Positions 1 through 9,552 of a DNA stretch of 64,000 bases are shown here, one piece after another. Under the pieces are notes generated by a model. That model was given only the letters and a program-made list of their open reading frames with translations. It ran no database searches and was not told the origin of the DNA. The first letter of the stretch is position 1; every line of letters begins with the position of its first letter. The stretch spans positions 611 through 64,610 of the forward strand of contig NPFB01000075.1 of the NCBI GenBank assembly GCA_014084085.1, read 5' to 3'. Source of the DNA: Hondaea fermentalgiana (Eukaryota > Sar > Bigyra > Thraustochytrida > Thraustochytriidae). The position numbers were made by a program, and so were the translations under genes.

Positions 1-1034
1 AGCGTGAAAGTGTGTCGCCACAGCGTAGCACAAGTTAGTTACAGAATACTCCTAGTAGGCCTAGGTGGGAACCGCAACTTGCCAGCGTGAATGCGCAAAC
101 CCTCATCTCATAAACAGACCGTCAGCGTCTTTGCAAATCGAATGTCGCGTGCGCCAAAAAGCAGATCTGGGCTCCGAGGGGTGCGAAAGAAACCGCGTGA
201 CCGTGAGTTGCCTCGCGACCCGTGGCTCGAAACTCTCTTTTACGAAAGCGCTCGAGGCGCCACTCATTGCACCAGAGGCATGAAAACTCGCCAGAGAACT
301 TCGAGCTGGGGCTGAGCGCGGCGGACACGCACTCGCGCCTCTTCGAGAACGGAGTTAGCTGCAAACATCATGTCGTAGTTTGGGCGTGGGCAGCCTCCTT
401 TGCACGCGCGAGTGCGCGCGCAAGTTTCTTCCGCCCTTGAGTCTTCGCTGCATGTCCCGCGCCGACCGGTCGCGAGAAGGTTTTCGCAACGTGTGCGGTG
501 ATCAAAAAAAAGGCCTAGCAGTATTTTGATTTCCAGTGCACACGCCGGAAAGATTGCATTGCTGCATTGGAGGTTACGCAAAGGTCGGAGCAGGAACAGC
601 GCGTTAGAGACGAGACGGGAAGAGTCTTTTGCACGCTGCCTCGCATGGATCGTGCAACTTGCCATGCGCTGCATACACTGCAGTCACGTTAGGAGTTGTA
701 AGGTCAGTCACTCGATGTTGCTCGCTGTCGTATGCAGAGTATAGAATCTTCATCGTGAAGGGTCAGGGGGTCGCTACCTGCAAGTTATTAAAGCTGGTTG
801 TCGTGCAAGGACACTCGAATGTATGCCGATTTCGCTCACGATAAGCGTAGTAGGAAAGAAATGAGGTGAGGTGAAGTCCGAAATGCGTTAGGCTCGTTAA
901 AACCGCGCTGGCGTCAACGCTGCGCGAGACGTGGCCATTCTATAACAACATCATCCCAATTTTTTGTATTTATGTAGTAAAGCTAAGTGTTCAACGAGAC
1001 TTGATTTGGGTGTGGACTGGAGAGATACATGGTC
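1..1034. other. Intergenic, 3' of HECT ligase gene
   Basis: No convincing gene. The open frames here (up to about 136 codons) show no family motif and are Arg/Ser/Cys-rich like random GC-rich frames. There is a perfect TAGGCCTA octamer at 56-63 and a related AAGGCCTA near 510. The last 100 bases are AT-rich and probably hold the 3' end of the neighbouring minus-strand gene. Confidence 0.6.
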
Positions 1035-4000
1035 TTACTGAAGACCGAAACCCTCCGCATTCTGCATTGCAAGCATAAGCTTGAGCTCGAGCTTGGCTTT
1101 GGAGGTGTATTCAGGAACAAGGAGAATGTTAAAACAAGTCGATGCCGTCGGCAGCTGCTCCGAGTCAGGACCAGCTCGCTGAACCTTGAGTTGAAACGTC
1201 CCGACTTGCAGCTTTGGCGCGCCCGTGCAAAAGCGCAAGAACGTGCGCTGCTGGTCACGCGAAAGCTCGCCCACAATCTCCCAAAGCCACTGCACAACCG
1301 GTGAGGAGCTGCTGTAACCGCCCTCGTACACTGTGTTGTCGCGGATCTGAGCCACATCAAAGTCATCTGAGCCAGTCAGCGCGAGCTCGAGCTCGTCAGG
1401 GCGGAAGAGCGAAAAACTCGTGAGGTTTCGGGGAATAAGCATCTGGAAACCTTGCATGAGCGGCTCCGCAGCCAACTTGATCGAGTCAACGAGCAGATAA
1501 CGAACATAGGCGTCCACATACTCCTTGACATTATCGCGCGTGACATCCATGTCTTCGCCACCGGGAACGAGAGGTACCGGCTCGCCGCTCATGCTGCGAT
1601 GCCCTGGGGCTTCAAAGGTGCACATAAAGACATCTACGAAGTCATCACCATCGTACTCGAGCATCTGACGCAGGCCGTCTGCGAGCGTCGGGTTGAGCTC
1701 CGCGAGATCCCGCAGACCTGGTTTGGCGCGCACCTTACCAAGCAACGTTCGGTAAAAGGCAAGAGCAAAGTTCATGTCAATGATGGTGGCATTGTAGATG
1801 GCCAAGCCCAAGAGCTTGCCGACCATACGGTAGGCATTCGGGTCTGTCGCCGCGGTCGACAGGGGGCTAAGGTTGAACCACAATTCGCCCGTGTCCCCCT
1901 CGCGGGAAAACATGCCGTAATCCTCGCTGAAAAGCTGCTCCGCAAGCAGCTGAAAGAACTCCTTCTTGACGCCGCCCGCGTCAACTCCGTCCTCTCCGCG
2001 GAATTTAACCATAAGCGGGCGCTTGAGATCTGCCGCCTGCGCACGATCGAGCGCCCGCATCGTGTCCCGGATAAGATCACTTCGCGACACTTCGAGTACA
2101 AAGTACGGCACGCCTCCCATCAAGGGCAGGCCGGCCAGCTGGCCACGAAAAGCGTTCACGTTTGCAGCCATTTGCTCGCGATCCTCGATCATGAGGAGGA
2201 GCGTCTTGGTGTCCGGCGAAAGCAAAAAACCGTACTCGAAAATGGTCCAGGCCGACTTTGCTTTGCCCTTGACCTTTCTGTCGCGCCAGCGCAAAAAGTA
2301 ATTTTGAAGAAATTCGGCAGGGTACGCCAGCAGGCTACGCGTATAAAAGGCCTCGACAGGAATGCCTTCCTGCATGATGGCGGGCGCCGCAACAATGGCA
2401 GCATTGGACGGTGCCGCATTGGCCACCGAGTCGGAAAGCAAGTTCCGGCGTTTGGCTTCGTTCTCGTGACGTACATTGTTCATGAGGTAAATACGGCGTG
2501 TCACGACGCAGAGTTGCTTGAGGCTGGCATCGGCGATCTTGCGTCGGCTCAAGTAGACACCGATTGAATCGACGAGGCGAGGCGTGACGAATTTTGCCAA
2601 AATGTCTCCAGGAACTTCCATAAAAAGCCACTTGTGCAAAAGCTTTTCAAGCGAGGAGCGCGGCATGCTTTCCGTGGCAATAACGAGTCGCTCGTGCTCA
2701 AATTGAGCCAGCAAAGCCGTCGGGGACAGAAAGAGTAGCAGGTAAGGGCGGATCTGGTCCGGCTCCTGCGCCGAGGGGGCAAACTTTACAAGTGCACGCG
2801 TAACGGGTCGCAAAAGATTTTGCACCAGCCTGCGCGCTGGCTCGTATCCATCCTTTTCGTCGTTCTCGAGCTCAACAATTGCCTTGGTCGCAGCCAAAAG
2901 GCCGCGCACAACACCCTCGACATCAAGTCCTGATCCTAGCGCTTTGTCGGCGCGACCAATCGCCTTGGAGGGGTTTAGCTTCCACGAAAGCGCAGAGGCG
3001 CGCGGGGTCGCCAGGTAGGCTGGCTTGCAGAAACTGCCGGCAAGCATGTATGGGTCCTGAAGGAGACGGCCCAAGAGTGAGAGGGTCTCGCTGAGATCCC
3101 CAGACTCGAGAGCGCTTGTCGCCGTGTTGTAAAGCTCTGTGCTCGAAATCCAAGCTGCCTCGTGCGTCCGCCCGCACAGGGACAGACGTACCTCGCGCGC
3201 GATGCTCGCGGCGGCAGCTGGTGCCGCGATGACCACTACGCGGTCAGGGAGTGCGGCGAGCTCGTATGCCGAGGCATGACGATCCGTCAGTGTGATCGTG
3301 AAGGGGCTTTCTTCGCCGGGTGTCCAGGTGAGGATCTCGCCGCTGGCGGCCAAGAAGGTAGTGACGCCAGCCGCGCCTCCGACCATTTGAGCGACTTCAA
3401 TCTCGTTTGCCTGAAAGTACGACATGGCCTCCGAATTGGTGGGTCGACCGGCGCCGCACCAAAGAAGAGCGCCAGGGCGACCCATGAGTACAGTGTGCGC
3501 ATCGCCGCACGCCAAGAGGTCGACCGCAAAGGGCACGGGCATTCGAGTTGGTTCCGAAGCCGTCATGATGGTGTTGGCAAACCCGAGTTGGCCCTCATCG
3601 TTGCGTCCGCATCCGTAGACGCGACCTGACACAGTCACTGCAACCCAATGGTGTGCTCCGGCCGCGATAGCTTTGACAGGTACATTCTTGAGCGCCTTTC
3701 CAGCGAGATACAGGACCGTAGGGTCCTTGCGGCGCGAAACAAAGACTCGACCCGATACGCCAAGTGCTACGAGGACCTCGGAGGTGCATGCAATCTGAAC
3801 AACGGGCTCGTCCAGTGGAACTGAGACGGATTTTGCAGCGGGATCGTTCGAAGCCACTACAAACACGCGTCCTTCGGTGTCAAGCAGCGCCACGTACGTG
3901 GAGGAGCAGGCGACCTGAATCACGTGCGCGTCTACCTGGACGGGAACTTCTGCAGGGAGGGCGACAAAGGCGTGACCGTCGCGCGTTGCGTAAGCAACGA

Positions 4001-4520
4001 GCGCGTCGCGGCCGCTCATAGAGACAATGCTTTCATTTTCTGCTGCTTGGGGCTCGATCCACGGGCTGGCGCGCATCTCCAGTCCCTGGAAGGAGAACAT
4101 GGTGCCAGCGACGTCAGGGTACGATGTCAGCGGGGAAGGCCCGAGGGACATCCATTGTGGCTTTGTGGGTGTTCCTCGTAGCGATCGCAGCGAGGCACGC
4201 AAGCTTTTGCGCTTCGAGCCGCCGCCGCCCGTGACGATGGACACGCTCTTTCCAAGGCTCGCGCGAACCCTTGAGAGAGAACCCCTTTTCCGCGTGGCCT
4301 CTGCGCCTGACGCGCGGCCTGCGCCGTCGACGCCGTCGACCTCTTCGTCTTCGAGGATCTCGTCGTCAAAGAGCGCGTCGTCCTCGGCGTCGAGCTCGGC
4401 GATGCCGGCGAGCTCGGTGTCCTCGTCATAGTCGTCCTCGTATGACAGCTCGCGCCGGACCTGCTCCTTGGCGGCGGCGGCCAGCACGCGCGCCTCGCTT
4501 GCGCGCCGTATCGAGTTCAT
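1035..4520 (-). CDS. HERC-like E3 ubiquitin ligase with RCC1 repeats and HECT domain
   Basis: Predicted to transfer ubiquitin from an E2 to substrates through a thioester on the HECT cysteine. The chosen ATG at 4520 gives 1161 residues. The frame stays open upstream, but that part is Arg/Gln/Thr low complexity. Residues 27-65 are strongly acidic and 75-118 are Ser/Arg-rich. Residues about 170-410 hold degenerate RCC1-type blades, such as AGAHHW followed by SGRVYGCGRNDEGQLGF. The HECT domain covers about 800-1161 and includes the motif FRGEDGVDAGGVKKEFF. The C-lobe has STCFN, placing the catalytic Cys at 1129, 33 residues from the end as is typical. The RCC1-then-HECT order is that of small HERCs (HERC3-6-like). 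The gene diverges from the GTPase gene to its right. The exact orthologue is uncertain, and the RCC1 propeller looks incomplete. Confidence 0.9.
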   Translation of the reverse strand: MNSIRRASEARVLAAAAKEQVRRELSYEDDYDEDTELAGIAELDAEDDALFDDEILEDEEVDGVDGAGRASGAEATRKRGSLSRVRASLGKSVSIVTGGGGSKRKSLRASLRSLRGTPTKPQWMSLGPSPLTSYPDVAGTMFSFQGLEMRASPWIEPQAAENESIVSMSGRDALVAYATRDGHAFVALPAEVPVQVDAHVIQVACSSTYVALLDTEGRVFVVASNDPAAKSVSVPLDEPVVQIACTSEVLVALGVSGRVFVSRRKDPTVLYLAGKALKNVPVKAIAAGAHHWVAVTVSGRVYGCGRNDEGQLGFANTIMTASEPTRMPVPFAVDLLACGDAHTVLMGRPGALLWCGAGRPTNSEAMSYFQANEIEVAQMVGGAAGVTTFLAASGEILTWTPGEESPFTITLTDRHASAYELAALPDRVVVIAAPAAAASIAREVRLSLCGRTHEAAWISSTELYNTATSALESGDLSETLSLLGRLLQDPYMLAGSFCKPAYLATPRASALSWKLNPSKAIGRADKALGSGLDVEGVVRGLLAATKAIVELENDEKDGYEPARRLVQNLLRPVTRALVKFAPSAQEPDQIRPYLLLFLSPTALLAQFEHERLVIATESMPRSSLEKLLHKWLFMEVPGDILAKFVTPRLVDSIGVYLSRRKIADASLKQLCVVTRRIYLMNNVRHENEAKRRNLLSDSVANAAPSNAAIVAAPAIMQEGIPVEAFYTRSLLAYPAEFLQNYFLRWRDRKVKGKAKSAWTIFEYGFLLSPDTKTLLLMIEDREQMAANVNAFRGQLAGLPLMGGVPYFVLEVSRSDLIRDTMRALDRAQAADLKRPLMVKFRGEDGVDAGGVKKEFFQLLAEQLFSEDYGMFSREGDTGELWFNLSPLSTAATDPNAYRMVGKLLGLAIYNATIIDMNFALAFYRTLLGKVRAKPGLRDLAELNPTLADGLRQMLEYDGDDFVDVFMCTFEAPGHRSMSGEPVPLVPGGEDMDVTRDNVKEYVDAYVRYLLVDSIKLAAEPLMQGFQMLIPRNLTSFSLFRPDELELALTGSDDFDVAQIRDNTVYEGGYSSSSPVVQWLWEIVGELSRDQQRTFLRFCTGAPKLQVGTFQLKVQRAGPDSEQLPTASTCFNILLVPEYTSKAKLELKLMLAMQNAEGFGLQ

Positions 4521-6084
4521 CCTCCCTGCCTCCCTGCCTGCCTCTCCCGCGCGTCGCGCCGCGGCGTGCCGCACGAGCGAGCGAATCGAGCGAGCAGTCG
4601 ATCGAGCGGGGGCGGGCTCGGCGTCTCGGTTGTTGGTTTGTTGACCGCGGTCCCACTCCACTTGCAACGATGATGCCTTGACCTGCCAGCTGAAAATACA
4701 AAGTTGCCATTCGTTGATCCAAGCACGGTATCGGATGTTTGCTTGTTTGTCTGTTTGTCTGTCTCTCTGTTCGTGTGTGCGCGTGTGTGCGCGCTTCTCA
4801 TGCTGCGCCCGTAGCGCCCGCTGCGCGCATGTCGGTTCCTGTATTGGTAGCGGCAGCACGACGTGAGGGTGGACCTTGGATACCCGACCCGAAGCGGCGG
4901 CCAGGGCAGGTAGGTCGCTGGCCGATCATGACGGCAAACGATCGGGCTGGGGCCTGGCGCGCGGGACCGCGCGCCGCGAGCGGCAGCGGGACCGCGCGCC
5001 AGCGAATGCGGGCTCCGGCCGGAGCAGGGCAGCAGCGGCGACGGCAGCGACGCTGGCGCGGCAGGCCTGGCTGCTGGGCAGCGCGTGCGGCAGGCTCCGC
5101 GGCACGTGCAGCTTTCTCTTTCTTTTTCCGCTGGCTGCTGCCATGGTTGCTGCCAGTGTTTTTTTCTTTCTAATTTCTTTTTTTACTGTTTTTTTGGTCT
5201 TTCTGCGTCTTTCTTCCCTTTTTGCGGTGGGCTCGCCTTGGCACGCGCCGCGCGGGTTTCGGAGAACGAGCGCTGGCGGCAGCGGAGGAGGAGGACGTAG
5301 TAGCTGCAGGCAGCAGACAGGCCGCCGGGGTCATCACGGGGTTGCACACTGCACCGCGCTGGCTGCGGCGTCCGCGAGGGTCACACTGCCAGGAGAACGC
5401 CCCTTCTCTCCCCTTCCCGCGCTCCGCGGCGGCACCGGAGACAGAGCGAGTAGGCCATGCGCGTGTGTAATATCATGAAAAAAAAAGGGGCTGGGGATAC
5501 GGGGAAAAGACCAGCGCGACAGTGGAGAGTGGGGGGACCCTAAGATAGTGTACCCCTGGTAAGGTGCTCTCCGTCTAAGCTTTCCAAGTCTCCCGCACAT
5601 GCTGCCTTTCCCCGAAGTACTCACGGGAGCACACTGGGGCGATTGAGAGGAAAGGCTTCAATGAGATGCGTAGTGGGGGAAAGCGGCGCGTGCCGCAATA
5701 ATCTCCCGCATGAGCGAGGCTGCGCCCGCAGCGAGGAGGGACTCGCAGACTGGACTCGCAGAGGCGGCCCGCAGAGAGGGGGCGTCCACTGGGGCGGCAG
5801 GTGCGCCGCGAGCGCGAGGCAGAATCGATTGAGTGAGACGAGCGAGGGACGCGCCGCCGCCCCGAGGCAGGCAGACAGGCAAGGGCACGCACGCACGCAC
5901 GCGCGCTCGCACGGACCCAAGGCACGCAGCGCGCGGGAAAGCTGCGCAGCCGGCGTCGCCCTCTCGCGCTTCGGTTCGCTTGGCTCAGAGCTGCGCCGCG
6001 GCTCGTCGCGTCGCGACAGGAAGTATAAGGGTTTGAACTTTGAAAAAGCAAAACAGGCACGAAGACGGGCAAGAGACGAGCAAG
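4521..6084. promoter_or_regulatory. Divergent intergenic region between HECT ligase and GIMAP-like genes
   Basis: About 1.56 kb between two start codons, so it should hold both promoters. It contains a TGTT/TGTC pyrimidine run at about 4736-4775, a T-rich stretch at about 5105-5220, an A8 run near 5480, and a short ACGC repeat near 5887-5905. A possible 5' UTR splice acceptor (a CAG near 6057) precedes the GIMAP ATG. No gene was recognised; the open frames across it are Arg/Ala-rich and lack conserved motifs. Confidence 0.5.
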
Positions 6085-9000
6085 ATGGCATCCATCCTGG
6101 AGAACTCGGAGGAGGTGCTGACGAGGATGCAGACGAACGAACGCGTGGTCAAGTTCCTTGGAAATGACGACAAGAGACGCGTGTCCATGTTTACCGGAGG
6201 CCGCATCGGCGCCTCGCGTCTGAGCAACGGGCGCGCAGCAGAAGGCGTCCTCCGTGTGGATCAGACCGGGCTCGTCCTGGTGCGCTTTGCATCGAAACGC
6301 TTTTCCTCGTTCCGGTCGAAGCGGCAGTCCGCCAAGGTCGAAACTCTCTGCAAGGTGGAGGACATTGTCGACGCACGTCTTAGCCCCGACGCGCAGGAAA
6401 AGCGCGAAGGCAAGTGGCAGCTGAGCGCAGAGGCGCAAGATGGTCGCGTCACCGTCTACAATTTCGAAAGCCCCAATGTTTTCGAGGCCGTCGGGTGGAT
6501 GCAAAGCATTCGCAGTCTGCGCGGACTCAAGGAACGGCCCGTGACCGCCGTGATTGGCGAAACGGGCGTTGGTAAGTCCCTTCTGGCGTCCAAACTTGCT
6601 GGGCTTGACCGCGAGAATTCCGTCTTTCGCGTCGACGACACGCCAGAGAGCGTCACCGTTGTCACCGACATGTACCTCACGCATTGGCTCGGCAAGGACG
6701 AGGACCAAGAGATCGTCCTTGTGGATACGCCCGGCCTCTTGGACTCGGAAGGCCGTGACGCAGAACACGCTACAGAAATGTTGGCCAAGCTCGCCCAACT
6801 CGGCTGGGTCCACACCTTTGCGATTGTACTCAACGCGCAGGACACCCGTCTCAAGGGCCCACTCACCCAGATGCTCACAACGCTCGAGAAGAGCTATGGC
6901 AAGCAATTCTGGGCGCATGCCTGCATTGTCTTCTCGCACTGGTTCATGGACCCCGCGTCGGTGCGTCGTCGCAAGGACAAGGATGAAGACTTTATGTCTC
7001 GCCGCTGGAACGACGAGCTTGCGCGAAGGTTCCCCTTCATCATGGAGCTGCGTTCCGTTGATAAGCGCCTGCCCTGCTTCTTTGTCGACTCGGACGCTGC
7101 AGAGGGCGAGGAGTCCAAGCTTTTGAGTGCTGAGCTCCGTCGCTTCGCCGAAATCGCATCGCAAAACCTCCCTCTCGACTGTCGCAAGGTGCTTCCCGAC
7201 GTCCAGGCGGCCATGCTCGGTGCCAGCGTCCCGGCCGACGCCCTCGAACTCGCGCAACACCTGCGCGAGCTCGATCTCGTTGAGCGGCTGCCACGTCTCA
7301 TCGAAAACGACATTTTCACGGTCGAGGCCCTTGGCCGTCTGCGAAACCGTACGCTTCGTGACTTGCTTGGATGGTCCTCCCAGGAAATCAACACGCTGCG
7401 TAGCGCCGCGGACGTGGTAAGCACCGAGAACCCGGAGCACGTTCTTGTTCGCGACTTCGAGGCTCTCGGACTTCCTACGGAAGCGATTCTTGGATCTGGT
7501 CTCACCTCAACGGAGCTCCTTGCCATGGAGGACAGGGAGGTTATGCGCGTCTGTGGCTTCAAGGTCGAGCAGATGCAGCTGTACGATGAATACCGTGAGA
7601 CGGTCCTCCGTAACCAACGCGTGACAGCAGACCTCCTCTGGGAAGGTGCCATTGTGACGCGCAATACTACGGGCTGGGCCTACGGTGACGACAGTCGCCC
7701 CCAAGACTTTCTCGCCCCAGGTATGATCATCAACTGGCGTGACCTCGATGGTGAGGCGCATGGCGTGCTCGATCCTCCTGCTGGCTATGCAGGCCACCCG
7801 CGCACCTACGAGGCGCCCGCGCACCCGGGCTGGGCGCGTGTCTACTGGTTCGGCTCGGGTTACACGAATACGTACCGCATTGGTGCCGACGAGGTGCACG
7901 AGCTCAAGTTCGAAAAGACTTCCGAGGCCGGCATCGAGTATGCTGATCCGGACGACCTCGACGGCATTGTTTTTGCCCCTCTTGATTCCACGCCTCAGCG
8001 CGTAACGCATCGGGACCTGCGCTGCACCTTTTCCTTCCCCAAGGGCCAGCGTTACGGGCACTGGGCCAAGTTCGATGTCCGTCCCGCAATTTGCAAGGCC
8101 GTGGGCGGTATTGAGCCTGGTCAGATTGTCCGTCTGCCCAATACGTCGATTGAGGCCATTTGTATCGGCGTTGGTATTGAGGAGGAAGGCAATATCAAAC
8201 TCTGGTTTCGAGTGCTTAGTGACGGAGGCTCCGTCGGCGCTGGTCTCTTCCCAGACCAGGCCCTCCCCGCGCTCGAAGTCTTTGACTCGGGCACTGTCGA
8301 GGAAGCTGGACATGAGGATTGGGAATGCCATTCCGATGATGGCATCGAAAACGATGAGCTCGACTATGTTACGACAAACATCCAGGAAGACTTCAAGTAC
8401 GTCACGGGTGTTCGCTACCGCGAGTACGCTACCTTTGATATTCGCGACGAAATGCTCGACCGCTTCAACTTTAGACTTGATGGCCATCCGCTTCATCATG
8501 GGGACGTCATCAAGCATAAATCCTCGGGTGCCGTCTTTACGACTGTGGGCGTGAGCACGCACCAATCGGAGCGAGCCCGTTTCTGGCTCCACAATGGCCA
8601 GAATCCTGGCGCCAGCGTGTGGACCTTTCTTCACAATGACATCAACCAGTTCGAACGCACCGGCGAGAAACGTTCGCTCGAGCAGATTGAGCCGCCGCGC
8701 AATATGTTTACGCCCCCGTCTGAGGACGAGCGCCGCCGCATCAACCTTGAGCCCACCTTTGAGTTCCCTCGTGGCACAGGTTTCCAAACCACCATGGCTA
8801 CGTTTGACGTTACCGAGGCCACGGTGCGCAGTTTGTGCGGACAGCCCCCCGGTGCGGTCTTCATGGGACCTGACGGTCGTCGCATCACGGTCATTGGCGC
8901 CAGCCCTATCCCCGAGACGGGCGTCCCGGACGTCTGGTACCACATGGACGGCTCTCGCGGCGCGGGTCTCATTCCCGAGTTTGCACGACTCGTTACGGGT

Positions 9001-9330
9001 CAGTTGTTTTCGGACACGGGCGAGATTCGCGATCTCGAGGAGCTTCGTGAGGAGCTCGGCAGTATGCCTGCGCCCATGAACCCGCTGCAGGCCTTGTTGC
9101 AAATGCTTGAGCGCGCTGCTGACGGTGAGACCCGCGATGGGGCTTCCGACCAAGCCGAGGAGGCCGAAGTCGCCCCGAGTCCCTCCGCCCCGTCAACGGG
9201 CCAAGCGCGGCAGGGGCAAGCGGCTTCGGGGGACGCTCAAGCCCCGGCCTCTGGTGACGCTGGTGACGACGATGATGACGAGTTCATCAGTTACTTGCGT
9301 GGTGAAGATAGCGACGATGAGGACAACTAA
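6085..9330 (+). CDS. GIMAP/AIG1-type GTPase with PH-like, SAM-like, MIB/HERC2-like and repeat modules
   Basis: A 1081-residue protein. The ATG at 6085 has a strong context (caagATGg); the frame is open 45 nt upstream. Residues about 50-147 resemble a PH fold ending in an amphipathic helix with a Trp. The P-loop GETGVGKS is at 158-165 and the switch-II DTPG at 214-217, so the G domain spans about 152-365 and is most like AIG1/GIMAP GTPases. No canonical G4 motif is visible; the equivalent strand reads IVFSHWFMD. Residues 387-445 and 452-506 look like two SAM-like helical domains. Residues 513-610 resemble a MIB/HERC2 domain (GAIVTR, then WAYGDDS). Three related segments of about 85 residues follow at 646-735, 769-857 and 889-971. 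The tail is acidic. By family it may act as a membrane-linked or oligomerising GTPase scaffold; its real role is unknown. Confidence 0.85.
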   Translation: MASILENSEEVLTRMQTNERVVKFLGNDDKRRVSMFTGGRIGASRLSNGRAAEGVLRVDQTGLVLVRFASKRFSSFRSKRQSAKVETLCKVEDIVDARLSPDAQEKREGKWQLSAEAQDGRVTVYNFESPNVFEAVGWMQSIRSLRGLKERPVTAVIGETGVGKSLLASKLAGLDRENSVFRVDDTPESVTVVTDMYLTHWLGKDEDQEIVLVDTPGLLDSEGRDAEHATEMLAKLAQLGWVHTFAIVLNAQDTRLKGPLTQMLTTLEKSYGKQFWAHACIVFSHWFMDPASVRRRKDKDEDFMSRRWNDELARRFPFIMELRSVDKRLPCFFVDSDAAEGEESKLLSAELRRFAEIASQNLPLDCRKVLPDVQAAMLGASVPADALELAQHLRELDLVERLPRLIENDIFTVEALGRLRNRTLRDLLGWSSQEINTLRSAADVVSTENPEHVLVRDFEALGLPTEAILGSGLTSTELLAMEDREVMRVCGFKVEQMQLYDEYRETVLRNQRVTADLLWEGAIVTRNTTGWAYGDDSRPQDFLAPGMIINWRDLDGEAHGVLDPPAGYAGHPRTYEAPAHPGWARVYWFGSGYTNTYRIGADEVHELKFEKTSEAGIEYADPDDLDGIVFAPLDSTPQRVTHRDLRCTFSFPKGQRYGHWAKFDVRPAICKAVGGIEPGQIVRLPNTSIEAICIGVGIEEEGNIKLWFRVLSDGGSVGAGLFPDQALPALEVFDSGTVEEAGHEDWECHSDDGIENDELDYVTTNIQEDFKYVTGVRYREYATFDIRDEMLDRFNFRLDGHPLHHGDVIKHKSSGAVFTTVGVSTHQSERARFWLHNGQNPGASVWTFLHNDINQFERTGEKRSLEQIEPPRNMFTPPSEDERRRINLEPTFEFPRGTGFQTTMATFDVTEATVRSLCGQPPGAVFMGPDGRRITVIGASPIPETGVPDVWYHMDGSRGAGLIPEFARLVTGQLFSDTGEIRDLEELREELGSMPAPMNPLQALLQMLERAADGETRDGASDQAEEAEVAPSPSAPSTGQARQGQAASGDAQAPASGDAGDDDDDEFISYLRGEDSDDEDN

Positions 9331-9408
9331 ATGTTTTACCCTCCCCCTCCCTTTACGCACCCATTAAACACCACACCAGCATGCAAACAAACCACAAGGT
9401 TTTCTTCT

Positions 9409-9484
9409 CTAGGCCTACTTTACTATCCCACACATGAACATGAATTTGTGAGTTTCTTTTTTCTCCGCCTAGGCCTACTTTACT
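9409..9484. repeat. Pair of 16-bp direct repeats with TAGGCCTA core, 60 bp apart
   Basis: The 16-mer CTAGGCCTACTTTACT occurs exactly at 9409-9424 and again at 9469-9484. It lies in the short convergent gap (9331-9552) between the GIMAP-like gene and the WD40 gene. Its function is unknown; it could be a 3'-end or boundary element. Confidence 0.7.
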
Positions 9485-9552
9485 TTCGCAGAAGGATTTG
9501 TTTCGAGCGACGAAAGAATTGGTGCTCGCGTTTGCTGCCAAAAAAATCCTGT

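Noticed and set aside
1452..2567. Plus-strand frame of 371 codons
   Set aside because: Complement of the HECT domain. No start context or domain.
5575..7440. Minus-strand frame of 621 codons
   Set aside because: It is the complement of the GIMAP-like gene, which has clear GTPase motifs. High GC gives long antisense frames.
7507..9153. Minus-strand frame of 548 codons
   Set aside because: Complement of the second half of the GIMAP-like gene.
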